Positions 1 to 11,545 of a stretch of 64,000 nucleotides of DNA are shown piece after piece. The notes beneath the pieces were generated by a model. The model was not told the DNA's origin and searched no databases. It worked only from the letters and a program-made list of their open reading frames with translations. Where the stretch lies: positions 620,001 to 684,000 of the forward strand of contig JAJJXM010000021.1 in the NCBI GenBank assembly GCA_024516155.1. Reading direction: 5' to 3'. Position 1 is the stretch's first letter, and every line of letters starts with the position of its first letter. A program made the translations under genes and the position numbers. This DNA comes from Pyronema omphalodes (Eukaryota > Ascomycota > Pezizomycetes > Pezizales > Pyronemataceae).

Positions 1-1407
1 TTTTTTTTTGTGGTTTTTGTCGAGGAATCTTTTTTGCAAGCAGTGTTGAGATTGAAATCGTGCTTTTCAGTTTTTTTTGTGTTTTGTGAAAGTTAGATGC
101 TGGATCTTTCTGTTTTTTTTTTTTTTTTTTTTTTGTTACTTTTTGACGTCATGATTGTTTATGCAGGGTGGGGTGGAGGATTGGATTTTTCATTTTTCCT
201 CTTCTTCTTTTTCTTTTTTTTTATGTGCGCTTTGTTTTGTAAGAGAGGCATAGATGATTTTTTTATGTAGGCTACACATTACTACTACTACCAAACCAAT
301 TTAGGTTACGAAGATTATGGTTGAATATGATATTTTGAAGTTTGATTATGTATGCTGGTTATAGTGGTGGCATGGGTGGTGGGTGGTGTGTGTGACTCAG
401 TTTTTTTGTCAATGAATATGGATATGCATGGATATTGAAATCCTCATGGTTATGGTCAGGGATGAAGATGAGGATGCCTGATGCGGTATGCTGATGCAAT
501 ATGTAATTGATTTTAGAGGTGGTGCTGGGTGCAGATGTTTGTTTGGACTGGATGGTAATTGTTGTTGTCGTACAGTTATGTAGGTTAAAAGAAAGAAATA
601 AAGAAAAGAAAGAAGGAAATTGACATGTGAAAATTGAAGATTGGAAATTGAGGGTTCGTAAGCCAACGTGTGTATAGATGGGAAGATGGACATGCTACAT
701 GCTACATCCAGTCGATTGAGGCTATGTACTATGTATCATGTACGATATCCTGGTATGCATATGCATCTGTGTACTAATGTAATCTATATATGTATGAAAA
801 ACAGGTGAAAAGGAAAATGTTATGTGTAGTATTAGTATGTACTTAGGATACAGAATACATAGGGCTCTTGAGTCTTGAGCCTTGATTACTCGTGCGTGCA
901 TAATGTAGATCTTTCTTGTATATATGTTGCAAGATTCGGGTTTTGTATTGGTACTTGTATACAAATATACTTGTATACTTATGTTTTTTTTTACTTGTGT
1001 ATGGATATTTAAGATGACAGATGACAGATGACTGATGGATGCTTATACGTATTGAATGATGTTTTTATTTACTTACTTACTAAGCGGTTGTAGGTTGTAG
1101 GTTATAGGTTATGGAGGTGATTTAAACTTGGATTACTCACTCACTCACTCACTCACCCATTTGATTACTTAATCACTTCACCTCACCTACTGAAACATTT
1201 CCTACACAACCTTACCAGCTTACTTAACCTACCTACCACATCTTCGGATCTTATATAATATAACCACCTAACATACGATTACCGGACGAAGGTTTAACGT
1301 GAGATAAAAGCTCGAAGACAAAACGAGATGGAAAGAAAGGGGGTGAAGATATAAGTTAGATGAATGGGATAAGTAGCGAGTATCTGCACTGATAGAAAGA
1401 ACATAAG

Positions 1408-1438
<31 letters not shown>

Positions 1439-4400
1439 GGGTGTGTGCGGTAAGGAAACATACACTTCCTGGTTCCATTAACAGTCATAAAGAGGATATG
1501 GCTTGAAAGGATAAAAGTTTAATACATACATGCCTAGATAGCTAGCTAGCTAGATATTTACGCTTCTCATAGGGCCATTCTTGACTTTGGATACGCTTCT
1601 GTATAGTCATGGGGAAGTGATGTGTCGTATCTATTGAGGTTCTGGGAAGACGAGACGGTATGAAGGGGGAATTGGTTCAAGGGGTGGTTGGTATTGAGTG
1701 TTATGGTTAGGAATGATGTTGTGGTTGGGGGTTTAAAGGGTTGGAAGGGGATTGGAAATGGGAAATTGGGTTGGGGTTGGGGCTGGGGTTGGTATAAATG
1801 AATGGGGGAATGAATGCGGGACTGCGAGAATGAGGCAATAAAGAAAAAACATAGACGAAGATCAAAAAGGCAATATTAACACCAGGAAAGGTTTCTAGAA
1901 GTTATCAGAATCCATAGGAACTTATGTAAAGCAGATACCGATAATATCATGGACGATTGATTTTACATGAGCTTCTGTTGCCAAACTTTTCCCGGGATTG
2001 CTGAAAATTTCGTTATTTATTCCATAGGGTTTGATGCTTGTTGCTTGATTTCGGAGGTTTAGATGTATCTGAACCATTCAAGATCATACAAACCATACAA
2101 ATTCTCTAATAGACTAATAGATCCCTGGAGAATCCGAGATCAGTACGTCATCAAGAATGAAAAGTAAATAAAAGTTTAAACACAGTCAGTATAAACTTTG
2201 AAACTGAGTACTTACAGGAATATTGAAGTTGATGTATAAATATAAATACAAATATTACCGACAGCCTCAAATTGGGGAAGTGGAGACTGAAATAGGGAGG
2301 TAATTGAGTAGATGGCTTCTCGGAATATTATATAAGGTAACGTGTAACTGGCAGTGAGGACTGAGGAATAGGGAATGAATAAGTAAAGGATCAAAGCATA
2401 ATGAAAGGGAAAACATTGATTCGAGTCTCGGTAAAAATAACCACCTAGTAAATAACTACATGTATTTAAGCCCCCATTACCTGGCCATGAAAGGTGGATA
2501 ATAGAATGATATACTACACACCCAGCCTGTTTGTTACTGGCCTCGGATTTCAGGCTTTAAGCTTCAGGGGACAGCTATTGTAGACTGTAGATGAATGGCG
2601 AAATTGCTCAGTCATAGCTGACAGATGACGGATAATAGATGATTTATTTAACCACGCAATCTAAATGGCTCTCCCCATATTACGGCCATTAAATTCTTTT
2701 ATCAATGGTGGTCGGGTGGCTGTGTTAACGCCGTAGATGCAATATATACATTCCAGGGAAGTCCCGCTGTACTCCACTCGGGTACTCTGGCCACTGTAGT
2801 CGAGTACGCAATATTTCCCGAGCCATTCAGGATCTATCATCTCAGCCTCAATGTACATACGTGATTGTTCTGGTGTCTTACAATTGGATTACCATGGATG
2901 AAAATGGGTAGTGAATAGCTAGGGAGGATATGCGGGAAATTGGGGCGCGGTAGTTGAAACGGGAATTATTGATGGGATGTCGTCCGATGTATCATGTATC
3001 ATGTATGTACTCTATATACGCATAACCGTTCGTTATGTAGGTTATTACTAAACCATGAACCTTATGACACTTCTGGTTGCTGTATGTAATGGATTTATAT
3101 GAAGCGAAAAAATAGAATAATACTTCAACTGGTGGGTTTAACTAATTTTGATAATTCGTTACTGGACGTATGTAATTCAAATCTTGGGTAAAATATACCC
3201 TCAGAGTACCAATTGACACCTCGCTCCATATTTTAAATAATATTCTTAAGATATAATCATTATGATTTAAACATCAAAAGCTACGGAGGTAATCTACTAC
3301 AATAAACAAAACATCGCGTCACATAACATAACATCAACTCCCGGAAATAAGAATTTATCTCCCCGCCAAAGCCCGCAAGGACCCATGGCTACCGATGCAT
3401 CGCCCGCAAACGCGATCCAAGTGACCCCCTCCCTTCACCGGTGCCTCAACCATAATCCTATATATCCCCTAAAAATAAGGTATAAACCAGCGCGTGGCAA
3501 GTGCATTGAACCCGAAAGCAGTACAACGAATAGTAAAACCGTAGCCTGGATACCTGAGTCCACTATTTCATTAGCGGAACATATCTGATACATACTTAGC
3601 GGACCATAATTCATTGGAATACACTGGCGGACAAGCAATGTCATTGGCTGCAGTGCCAGAGAATCCGATTCACCCGATACTCCCGACCCGGCCCGGATGC
3701 GGCTGGCGGATGCGGGTATGATTCCCGAGTCTGGCCGCGAAACGCGGCTAGACGGCGGCTATTGGATTGGATGGATCTAATGCTTTGGTGATGTCTTACA
3801 GGGGTTTATTTAGCTGCTGTAGCGGATGCTTAACTTAACTTAAGTACATACATACACGTCAAGTGAAATAGTCTACTGTAGCATCATATAGACAGATATA
3901 GTGAGATCGAATGATCTAATTATAGGCTTTAGGCTTTTGAAAAATTGTTCTGGATGACAGAGAAGTGCTGCTCTGCTGTATGTATGGAAGCTTTAGCTTG
4001 GGGCGATGCAGATCTTGATGACTGGCGTGGTGAAGTGAGATTCGAGTGATATTTGTGATGTAGAGACTAGTTTGGTTTGTACAGGAAGAGAATATATAGG
4101 TGGTTTTATGCCCACGGAGAAGCATATATCCCCCATTCATAAACGCCTTTGCCTAGGCAACTTGAGTATGTAAGTGAATTCTAATGTTCAAATGCTGAAA
4201 ACGAAAGTGCTGAATGCAGCAGGAATGGGATCAATGGCCGCATAGAATCCATCCGGGTTCTGATGCCCGTTCCGTAGTACGGGGAGCAGCACCCACTAGG
4301 TTTACAAATTCTTCTGTACGTAGTGTAGGTAACGATTCGTGACTTAATTTGTTGACACGCTTGCCACCCCTTCCCCATATTGAGGTGCAGGAGGGAAAGT

Positions 4401-4669
4401 GGAATTATGTAGGTGTGTAGGAATCGCGACTAAAGAACGGCGTTCAAGATTGGTAATCAGTTTTTTTCGATTACTCGTAAAGACAAGATTATCCATAAAA
4501 CAAGAAAAGTCGAACGCAATAAAGAAAAGTAGAAACACAAAACCAGCATAACGAATTGCACACCCGCTCCAATTAATCATGTAGCAAGATCTAAAATAGT
4601 CCCTGTTATCAATCCAATTGTTGCAGTTTCTGAGATTATAGATACTTGATTCTTACCCTCGAATCACTT
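1..4669. other. Intergenic, low complexity
   Basis: No gene could be supported here. The stretch holds homopolymer T runs (about 112-134), short tetranucleotide tracts near 1137-1157, a GT/G run at 1411-1446 and many TA-rich words. Short open frames, such as 65 codons on the minus strand at 2661-2858, have no recognisable domain and could be chance. Confidence 0.6.
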
Positions 4670-4921
4670 CTATGGAGTTGGTGCCAAAAGGCCAATTGTG
4701 GCACAGACTGTCTGGCAACTGCCATAAGCTGAATTGCAGGCGATTACGGTTGCTGGGGCAGTTGCTGCCAGGGTGGCTCCCCAGGTAAAACCTGCCGCGG
4801 AATAACATGCCATCACAACGGTGGCACATCCCGCCTGGCAAGCGGCATATGCAAGCGGTCCAGCGGTAACGTTTGACCCAAATAATATGGCGGCGACGGC
4901 GACTGAGGTAGAGACTTTCAT
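4670..4921 (-). CDS. Small cysteine-rich secreted protein
   Basis: Single-exon gene of 83 residues. Residues 1-20 form a signal peptide: a Lys near the start, a hydrophobic Val/Ala/Ile/Leu core, and an Ala-Gly-Pro cleavage region. The mature part is about 63 residues of small amino acids with six cysteines, spaced as two C-x3-C pairs plus two single Cys, and it ends LAPTP. This resembles the small fungal secreted proteins often annotated as zygote-specific or class V-like, in which the cysteines probably form three disulphides. Its role is unknown; a surface or effector-like role is inference. The ATG at 4921 gives the signal peptide directly at the N-terminus. A MITE lies 41 bp upstream, so the promoter or 5' UTR is transposon-derived or displaced. 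Confidence 0.7.
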   Translation of the reverse strand: MKVSTSVAVAAILFGSNVTAGPLAYAACQAGCATVVMACYSAAGFTWGATLAATAPATVIACNSAYGSCQTVCATIGLLAPTP

Positions 4922-4962
4922 CGTTGCGGCTGTTTTAAATTATGCTCTTCAAGTTATAGCTA

Positions 4963-5318
4963 CAGTCGAACCTTTTTATAAGCGTACCAATTATAAGAAT
5001 AACCTCTTCATAAGAGTGCATAGCCGTGGTCCCGTCGATTTTTGTATGGGAAATAAGAGTAACCTCGATACTAAAATACTCTTAAGGAAATGCGAAAAAT
5101 TGTTAGCATACTCTTATGATAGAGGTATGTGAGCAGGGTATACTCGTACCAAGATGGCGCTAATGCACTACCTTGGGGCAGAGGAGCGGTACACACCACC
5201 CCCAGCGCGCAGGGTCTCAAGCAATCACTCGCGCCAAGCCAACCTCTGCCGAAGAGTTTCGCCATTATAAGAGTACACTTCTCCGGTCCCAGCGTACTCT
5301 TATAAAGAGGTTCGACTG
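4963..5318. mobile_element. MITE with CAGTCGAACC terminal repeats
   Basis: A 356-bp element with imperfect terminal inverted repeats of about 27 bp. It begins CAGTCGAACCT and ends AGGTTCGACTG, and a TA dinucleotide flanks each side (4961-4962 and 5319-5320). TA target duplication and CAG...CTG ends are typical of the Tc1/mariner/pogo superfamily. It has no transposase frame, so it is non-autonomous. A degraded relative of its right end is at 39109-39159. Confidence 0.75.
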
Positions 5319-5677
5319 TAGTTTCTTTGAATCTTTTTGTATGATGGTGGTAAGGGGAAAATGTTGGGGGGGGGGGGGTTGTTAGTCTTAAATACTGTGG
5401 TATTTAGGTCCTGTGATTATTGCATGTGATTTAGGCAGGCTTACTGGAGCGAGTATAAGGTAAAATAAGCATGTCAAAACTGAGGTAAACAGCGAGTACG
5501 CCAAGATTCTGCAAAGCACATTCTTGAGCGACTTGCATACCTTTAGGCATACTGGTGCCAAGGTGGTGCATTAGCAAAACTCCGGTGACTCATGTGGGTG
5601 CAGCGGCGGCGGCTGAGATACCCCAGTGATTGTTACATGCAGGCAGACGTGGTGTAAGTGTGGTGAAGGAGAAATCC

Positions 5678-5869
5678 AAATATCTAAATATCTAAATATC
5701 TAAATATCTAAATATCTAAATATCTAAATATCTAAATATCTAAATATCTAAATATCTAAATATCTAAATATCTAAATATCTAAATATCTAAATATCTAAA
5801 TATCTAAATATCTAAATATCTAAATATCTAAATATCTAAATATCTAAATATCTAAATATCTAAATATCT
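5678..5869. repeat. Octamer satellite AAATATCT x24
   Basis: Twenty-four head-to-tail copies of AAATATCT with no interruption visible over 192 bp, flanked by unique DNA. The exact homogeneity points to recent slippage expansion, or to an assembly-sensitive tract. Confidence 0.97.
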
Positions 5870-6458
5870 AAATAATTATTATCCGCAGTTTAGTTATTGT
5901 TCCGAAACGGTAAAGATTGGTGAACCATGGTGCCCGCAGGCTAGATGCGTAAAACTACCGGTTAAAGAAATCCATCCGTTTTCATTCTCAAGATAAAAGG
6001 AAGCACGGCGGAAGGAAGGCTATTCATTCATGATGCAATTGAACATCGGATGAATTTCAAGTTACGGCTAGAAGCCTAGAAGAAGTGATGATTATCCCCA
6101 GGTTCAAACTACAGTACATACCGTTGAGATGATCGGCATAAGGCGTACTGCGGTGCTTATGCACACAACAGAGTAGCCAGCATCAGTAGCTAAGTACATA
6201 CTGGTACCGGTCATAATACCGGCAAAAGTCTAGGCCTAAGCGGCTATGCGCATCATCTCCACCTCAATTTCAATCTCAACAGTCATCACTCTAAACTAAA
6301 CCACTCTAAACACTCTCAACCACAAATTAAAAACACCATAAAGCATGGTAGGGAATTCAATTACCGCAGTATAAACCACCATCTCGCTAAACAAAAACGC
6401 CATAAAAACATGTTAAACACCGCACTTTGAAATATCCGCCAAGCATCGTAAAGGGTCA
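5870..6458. other. Intergenic, no gene seen
   Basis: This separates the octamer tract from the 3' end of the hsk3 gene. It is moderately AT-rich with no convincing frame or repeat. The last part is presumably the hsk3 3' UTR. Confidence 0.5.
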
Positions 6459-6934
6459 TTAAGCATCGGTCATCTCGTCATCTTCCTTCTCTTTGCCCGC
6501 TGATCCGGCTCCTTGGGTTTCGAAAATCTTGTTCGCAGACATGAGTCTATTAATCTCCAGTTAGCTCCGGAAATTGGAATAACCAGAAACTCCACAAAGC
6601 CCTCATCACATCATATCACATCGCATTGTTCCCTCCTCTTTATGTTATCCCAGAACCACCAGACCTCCGGCTTTCCCGGCCCGGTAGATGTATAGACCTC
6701 TTCGCCTCTCTGAGTAAATCATCTTCCAAAGGAAACTTACAAAGCAGCATTCAAAGTTCCCAACGTCTTAATATTATCCGCCTGTGCCGCAGTGACTCTC
6801 ATCATATCCTCCAACTTCTCCAAGTTCCATTGCAGCGTCGAAAGCTGGTTCTGTAACATCGCATATTGCCGCGCTTTCGTAGTGGTTGCTGTTCCCATGG
6901 AGGGTCTGACGGAACCTCGGGATTGCATAGGCAT
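6459..6934 (-). CDS. hsk3: DASH complex subunit Hsk3
   Basis: Two-exon gene of 93 residues, exons 6934-6741 and 6546-6459. The 194-bp intron starts GTAAGT and ends AATAG, and frame is kept across it (phase 2). Hsk3 is a small subunit of the DASH/Dam1 ring that couples kinetochores to spindle microtubules in fungi. The core at residues 20-75 is a helical segment containing KARQYAMLQNQ, LEKLEDMMRVTAAQAD and LGTLNAALLMSANKIF, matching the short Hsk3 family in order and spacing. The tail is acidic (KEKEDDEMTDA). Exon 2 encodes only about 29 residues, so simple frame scanning loses it. Start: the ATG at 6934 follows a CAAG context; Met3 and Met13 are alternatives. Confidence 0.82.
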
Positions 6935-8689
6935 CTTGAAAATGAGGATGTGTTGCGAGGTGGAGAGAATTCGGTCTTTGGTTGGGTGTAGTGAGTGAAG
7001 GCAATATAACTTTCAACGTACTTCGTCGGTACTTCGTCGGGGCTGGAAACCGTTTTAGAACTATCGATGCGAGGAGAAAGAGGGGTTTTGGTGGACTTCG
7101 TGGACTTCGTGGACTTCGCGGCACTTCGTAGGGCTGAGCGCGTGGCGTTGAAGTGGATGAGGCGCGTCGCGTGTGGGGCGCGTGGTGGGGTAGCTTCTGT
7201 TAGCTATGGTCCGTGAGAAGCTTTCTCTTCCCTGCACCTGGCACCTGCAGCAACATTGATCAATGCACCGTCTGCCACAGCTTTCTTAGCCCATAACTCC
7301 TAACGAAGTTCGAACTCCTGTTTAGTGAAACAACAAATATCGAAACCTTAAATTATCTGCTATGTCAGAAAGCTTACATCCGATTTCCCGGAAGTTTTCG
7401 GAACCTGCGTCATGGGATCTATCGCATCAAAATATTACTGTTTAGCTTAGTCCACCTTCACCGAGTTATCAGTGATGATGCAGTCATACGACGGAAATTT
7501 GCAGAAGATTTCTTATGGGCTGTAACGGTAGTATCTTCCGAACCCTATCTACTGCTGCTTCCCATGCCGATCATAAAGTACCGTATCATTGTGGGGGGCT
7601 GTGCATGTGCGGGTAAGTAAAATAAATAGATATAGCTGATTAAAGTTTATTAAGTCCACCCAGCTTCGTGTGAGAAGCTTTTCTGCCAGCACTGAAGTCC
7701 ACTGCTAGTCTACAGGCAACTAGTATAACGCTGCTTTTTCTCATACAGGAAATATATTAAGCTTTAAATTTTGTCTCAATTGTATATTATGATAAGTACA
7801 TAAATATATTGTTGTTCAATAGTGGTATGCAGTGTTTCGCCCCATTTAATAAGCTGCTTAATGTTGATCAGGACACTATACCCAGGTAAAATATCTGTAC
7901 TTGTGACGTGAGTTTTGCCGGCGTGGGGGCCAGATATGATTTCCCATGCATATACTTTAGGATGAATTGCGGCTATTAACTTTGGCGCAAATTCGAGAAG
8001 CCTAAGTCGAGGATGATTGCAATTTACAACGATAAGAATGATAGCGTCTAGGTTGGTATCTCACCGTGGCGATAGCTTATGTAACCGGTAAAGATGTCTG
8101 CAATTGATAATGGCTGAAGAGAGAGCGGAGTAGAATAAAGAAATTGTGTTTTAGCCAAGATAAAAAATGTGAGGTGATATTTTGTGATTCAATGGTTGTG
8201 ACATCCCTGAGCTGGGTTAGTTTACAGTCACCATGAATCACCACTAGGAGCAAGTAACCAGCCCTATTGCTAACGCAGTCGTTTCTTATGCAATGGAAGC
8301 TGACCGAAAATCATTGTTCTGAATCATGAGATTGACAGTTACATACACCTAGATTAACTATGCCTTCAAAACGATCACGTGAGTTGTAAATATTCTTGTA
8401 TATCGCTCCAGTCTAGAAAGAGTAAAAAAAATCTTGTTTTGGATTATTGATTTTAGGCTTTGGGAAATTATCAAAGGGCTTGATCATATACGATTCTATG
8501 TTGCATTTGGTAGAGATTCAGACGGCTTCAATGTCAGCGTTATACAAACATAACTCATCAGCCTGGGTCGAATTATCGTAGAAATAAACTTCAACCCCCC
8601 TCCCCCCCCCCTCCCCCCCTCCCCCCCCCCCTCCCCCCCGCTCCCCCGCTCCCTCGCCCCCTCGCCCCAGTATCAATACGATCAATATC
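6935..8689. other. Intergenic, with C-rich tract
   Basis: No gene supported. A short direct repeat of GTGGACTTC-like units lies near 7088-7120, upstream of hsk3. A C-rich low-complexity tract with periodic CCCCCCT units runs about 8597-8667, just before duplicated segment A. Confidence 0.5.
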
Positions 8690-9160
8690 AATCACGAAAT
8701 ATTCCTAAATTCAAGATAAGAACACAATATTTATCTAATATCACTTAATACACAATATTGTTTTGAGCAATTCGTATCTCATTCAGGAATAGTTATAAAA
8801 ATGTTCACATAACAAGACAACAAAAACCTTCGCAGCGAGTTATATTCACAAATCGAGATAAACAGCAAATCCTTTTTAGTATCACTTAAGCAAAATATGA
8901 TTTGTATCGATTCGTATTTCATACAGAAACTGCCATAGGTATACCAACAAAATCAAGACAAAAAACAATAACTACCAGAAGATACCACCTTAATCCTATC
9001 CCTCAAACCACAACAGTAATCGACGTCCCACTAAGGCAGTTGATAAGACCCCATGTAGCTTAACCCCCTCAGACTTCATGAACGCCCCGAGCCACCATCC
9101 ACCCACCGAACCAACCATTTACAAATACAACCCTCCATCCATACATCGTAGGTACAATCC

Positions 9161-9783
9161 TTACCGGCGAACATAATATCCGGCCGGATTATATGTCCAA
9201 TGGCTGCCACCCGGCACAGGAGCAGGAATTGGAGCCGGTCTGAACGCCGGAGCCATCACAGGCGCGGGCCTATAAACCGGCGGCTGGGCCGGAACAAATC
9301 CATAAACAGGAGTCGTGGTAACAGGTGCGGGTCTGTAGACAGGTGTGGGATTCTGAGTAGGCGCCGTTGCCGCACCTCCCATCCTGTAGGCGCCCCCAAC
9401 AAAACTCCACGAATTGCCCTATGTACACGATCTATATCAGCTTCTATTGCTTCAATTACCGCCATCTCAATAGTACATACCATACTAGCCTGGGTTACCT
9501 TTGGCTGTAACATCGCCAGCCGAGCAGCAGCAGCAGCGGCCTCATTACGTGAAGCTTGAATTGCGGCTGCTTGAGCCCTGGTGGCGGCAGCTTGCGCGGC
9601 ATATGCGTTATATGTCGCTGTTGCGGCTGCTTGTCGGGCTTTTTCTGCAGTGGATGTGGCTGTGAAGGGTAGGTTTGAGGAGGTTGGTATCTTTGGATAC
9701 TGAGCAGCGGGCTGGTAGGCTCCAGTTGGTGTTAGGAGAGGGTAGAGGTATGAGCCTTGCTGGTTGTAGATTATGCGGTCCAT
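9161..9783 (-). CDS. Ala/Pro-rich paralogue family, copy A
   Basis: Two exons, 9783-9481 and 9418-9161, with a 62-bp intron (GTATGT...ACATAG), giving 186 residues. I recognise no domain. The order is: a conserved N-terminus (MDRIIYNQQGSYLYPLLTPT); a variable linker; an Ala-rich helix at about residues 47-98 containing EKARQAAATATYNAYAAQAA and RLAMLQPKVTQ; then in exon 2 a conserved SWSFVGGAYRMG block, repeated PVYRPAP-type units, and a WTYNPAGYYVRR end. There is no signal peptide or membrane span. It is nearly identical to copy B in exon 1. Copies A and B face head-to-head across the transposase region. Function unknown. Confidence 0.75.
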
Positions 9784-9886
9784 TGTTGGATACGGTTGTT
9801 TAAGGTTGGGGTATGGAGTTAATGTAGATGATGTTGTTATTGCGGTTGGTGGAATTGATGAGCGGGAAGGCGGGGGAATTGGAATA

Positions 9887-9892
9887 TTTATA
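9887..9892 (-). promoter_or_regulatory. TATA box, copy A
   Basis: TATAAA on the minus strand about 105 bp before the ATG. The same box stands 97-109 bp upstream of every other member. Confidence 0.6.
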
Positions 9893-10790
9893 CAGCGGGA
9901 TCTATGGCCACATTAAGGGGGGTTTTCCCCTTCTATTGTTGGGTGACGATTCATGGCATTGTATGGTGGGGTTAATTCTATCATAATCTGCTACTCCAAT
10001 GTAGGATTTGCCGTACCGTAGAAAGGGGGTGGTATTCTATGAAAGTTGATATGATACCAAGTGGTATTTAAATGAACCCAGAGGGTTAAATGACGGTGCT
10101 GATAATAGGTCGAACGGGAGTCCGGTGAAAGGTCGACGATTCAGATTAAATGTTATTGATGCATTATGTAGGTATTGAATATTTATTTTCGTGTTAATGC
10201 TAGGTTGAATTGCAAGTTGGTCTAGATTCAAGGACAATCAATCCGCCTACGAGTGTTGGGTTATGACTCTGAACGCCGCGTTGGAAACCGCATCACGGTT
10301 TGTCACTTACGATCGAAGTCCGCGCAGTCGTGATTTTCCCTCTCGAATTTCGATTCACCCTTTTTGCCCTGGTCGCAGTGACTGATTTTAAGCTTTTGAT
10401 ATAGATTACATGAGGATAAATTTATGGTTTATATGCAAGCAATCGGTAAAGATGCCTGACGCAGCAATCTAAAGAGTGGGAAACAAACTGACTGTTTATT
10501 GTTTGACATACCGTTGGCTAAGACGATACTTCGAAAACCTGCCAACTCTAAATCTCTGCATAACTAGCAGTTTGCCGTTCCTAACGCCTTAATCTGCTGT
10601 CTATCCTCTTACAGCTTGTACAATCATATCCACAATAACCGTGTAGAGTCGAGTGAAGAAAGTGTCAACTTCAGAATATCGCGGATTCTTTTCGAGTTTT
10701 ACCTCTAGACGCCTTACAAACTACCAAAGGACCGAATGGTATTCCTGATACTGATGGATGGGCCTACCTTAGATATCCAGTGTTGTAGCA

Positions 10791-11545
10791 TACGTGCTCA
10801 TCCATACATTCTTTACTAGCTTTCACTACTGGCTCCGAGGCTGTATGCCTGATGTGATACTATACGTAATCACTTTGCAAACAATAATACCCCGAGGCTA
10901 ACAGAAACGCAGTATTCGAAATATTCAACAACACACTGTTAACGATCCATCAGAGTGTATCTAGTGAGATCACCACTAGATTCCAATGTCTATTTCAGAC
11001 CTTATGTTTCTAATTTCTGATCAAACTATCGCTTTTTGAGTGCATCATGAATTCAAGATCTCGCAAACGAGAAAACACGTGACTCTATCTCTACGCAACT
11101 GTGCCTAAATCACCTCCCACATTCGTGCATCTAAAGGATACCCGAAACTCGAATAGCTCCACACAAAACATCTTCACACTGCTAAGTAGCAGTGAGATTA
11201 TGGCTGGTTACTGTATCATAACCACAGTTTGGGAATGCAGTGGAGACACGATACATACAGCTGGCGAAGCCGGTATAAGTTTTGAACTTGCGAAATTCAA
11301 GATGTTAAAAGGAGTGGGAAAGTTTAAAATCTGATGGAAACTGAGATGAAAAGTACTCTATGGTGCACCATACTTTACTCGCCAAATTAGGTGGTGACGT
11401 CGGACACGCATGACGCGTGTACATATGGTCACTATGTATACACACATTGCACGCGAGCTCCGGCTAGCCAGGGTATGGGCACCATATAACGCAACAACAC
11501 GCGACGGAAACCACAAGCAATTGCGAGAATTTGCACCCACTCAAG
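10791..11545. other. Intergenic between segment A and transposase
   Basis: No supported gene. The left end of the transposase-bearing element should lie here, but I could not find convincing terminal inverted repeats. A palindromic ATGGTGCACCAT word sits near 11359-11370. Confidence 0.4.

Larger units (their letters stand above)
8690..10790 (-). repeat. Duplicated segment, copy A
   Basis: About 2.1 kb carrying family gene A plus conserved flanks. Blocks on both sides of the gene recur around copies B-E: the TATA region, a GAGTGTTGGGTTATGACTC block, and far-upstream GGATTCTTTTTCGAGTTTTAC-like text. The 3' flank has an internal imperfect duplication (about 8710-8790 versus 8860-8940) around AATATCACTTAA. 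Boundaries are approximate, judged by eye where similarity fades. Confidence 0.7.

Noticed and set aside
2661..2858. 65-codon minus-strand frame with an ATG
   Set aside because: No recognisable motif or signal, and its length is expected by chance in 64 kb.
5678..5869. Regular repeat considered as a CRISPR array
   Set aside because: The units are 8 bp with no spacers; it is a simple tandem repeat in a fungal genome.
9200..9559. Arg-rich open frames opposite the family genes (also in B, C and D)
   Set aside because: Mirror images of the Ala/Pro-rich coding strand; not conserved as proteins and interrupted by the conserved introns.
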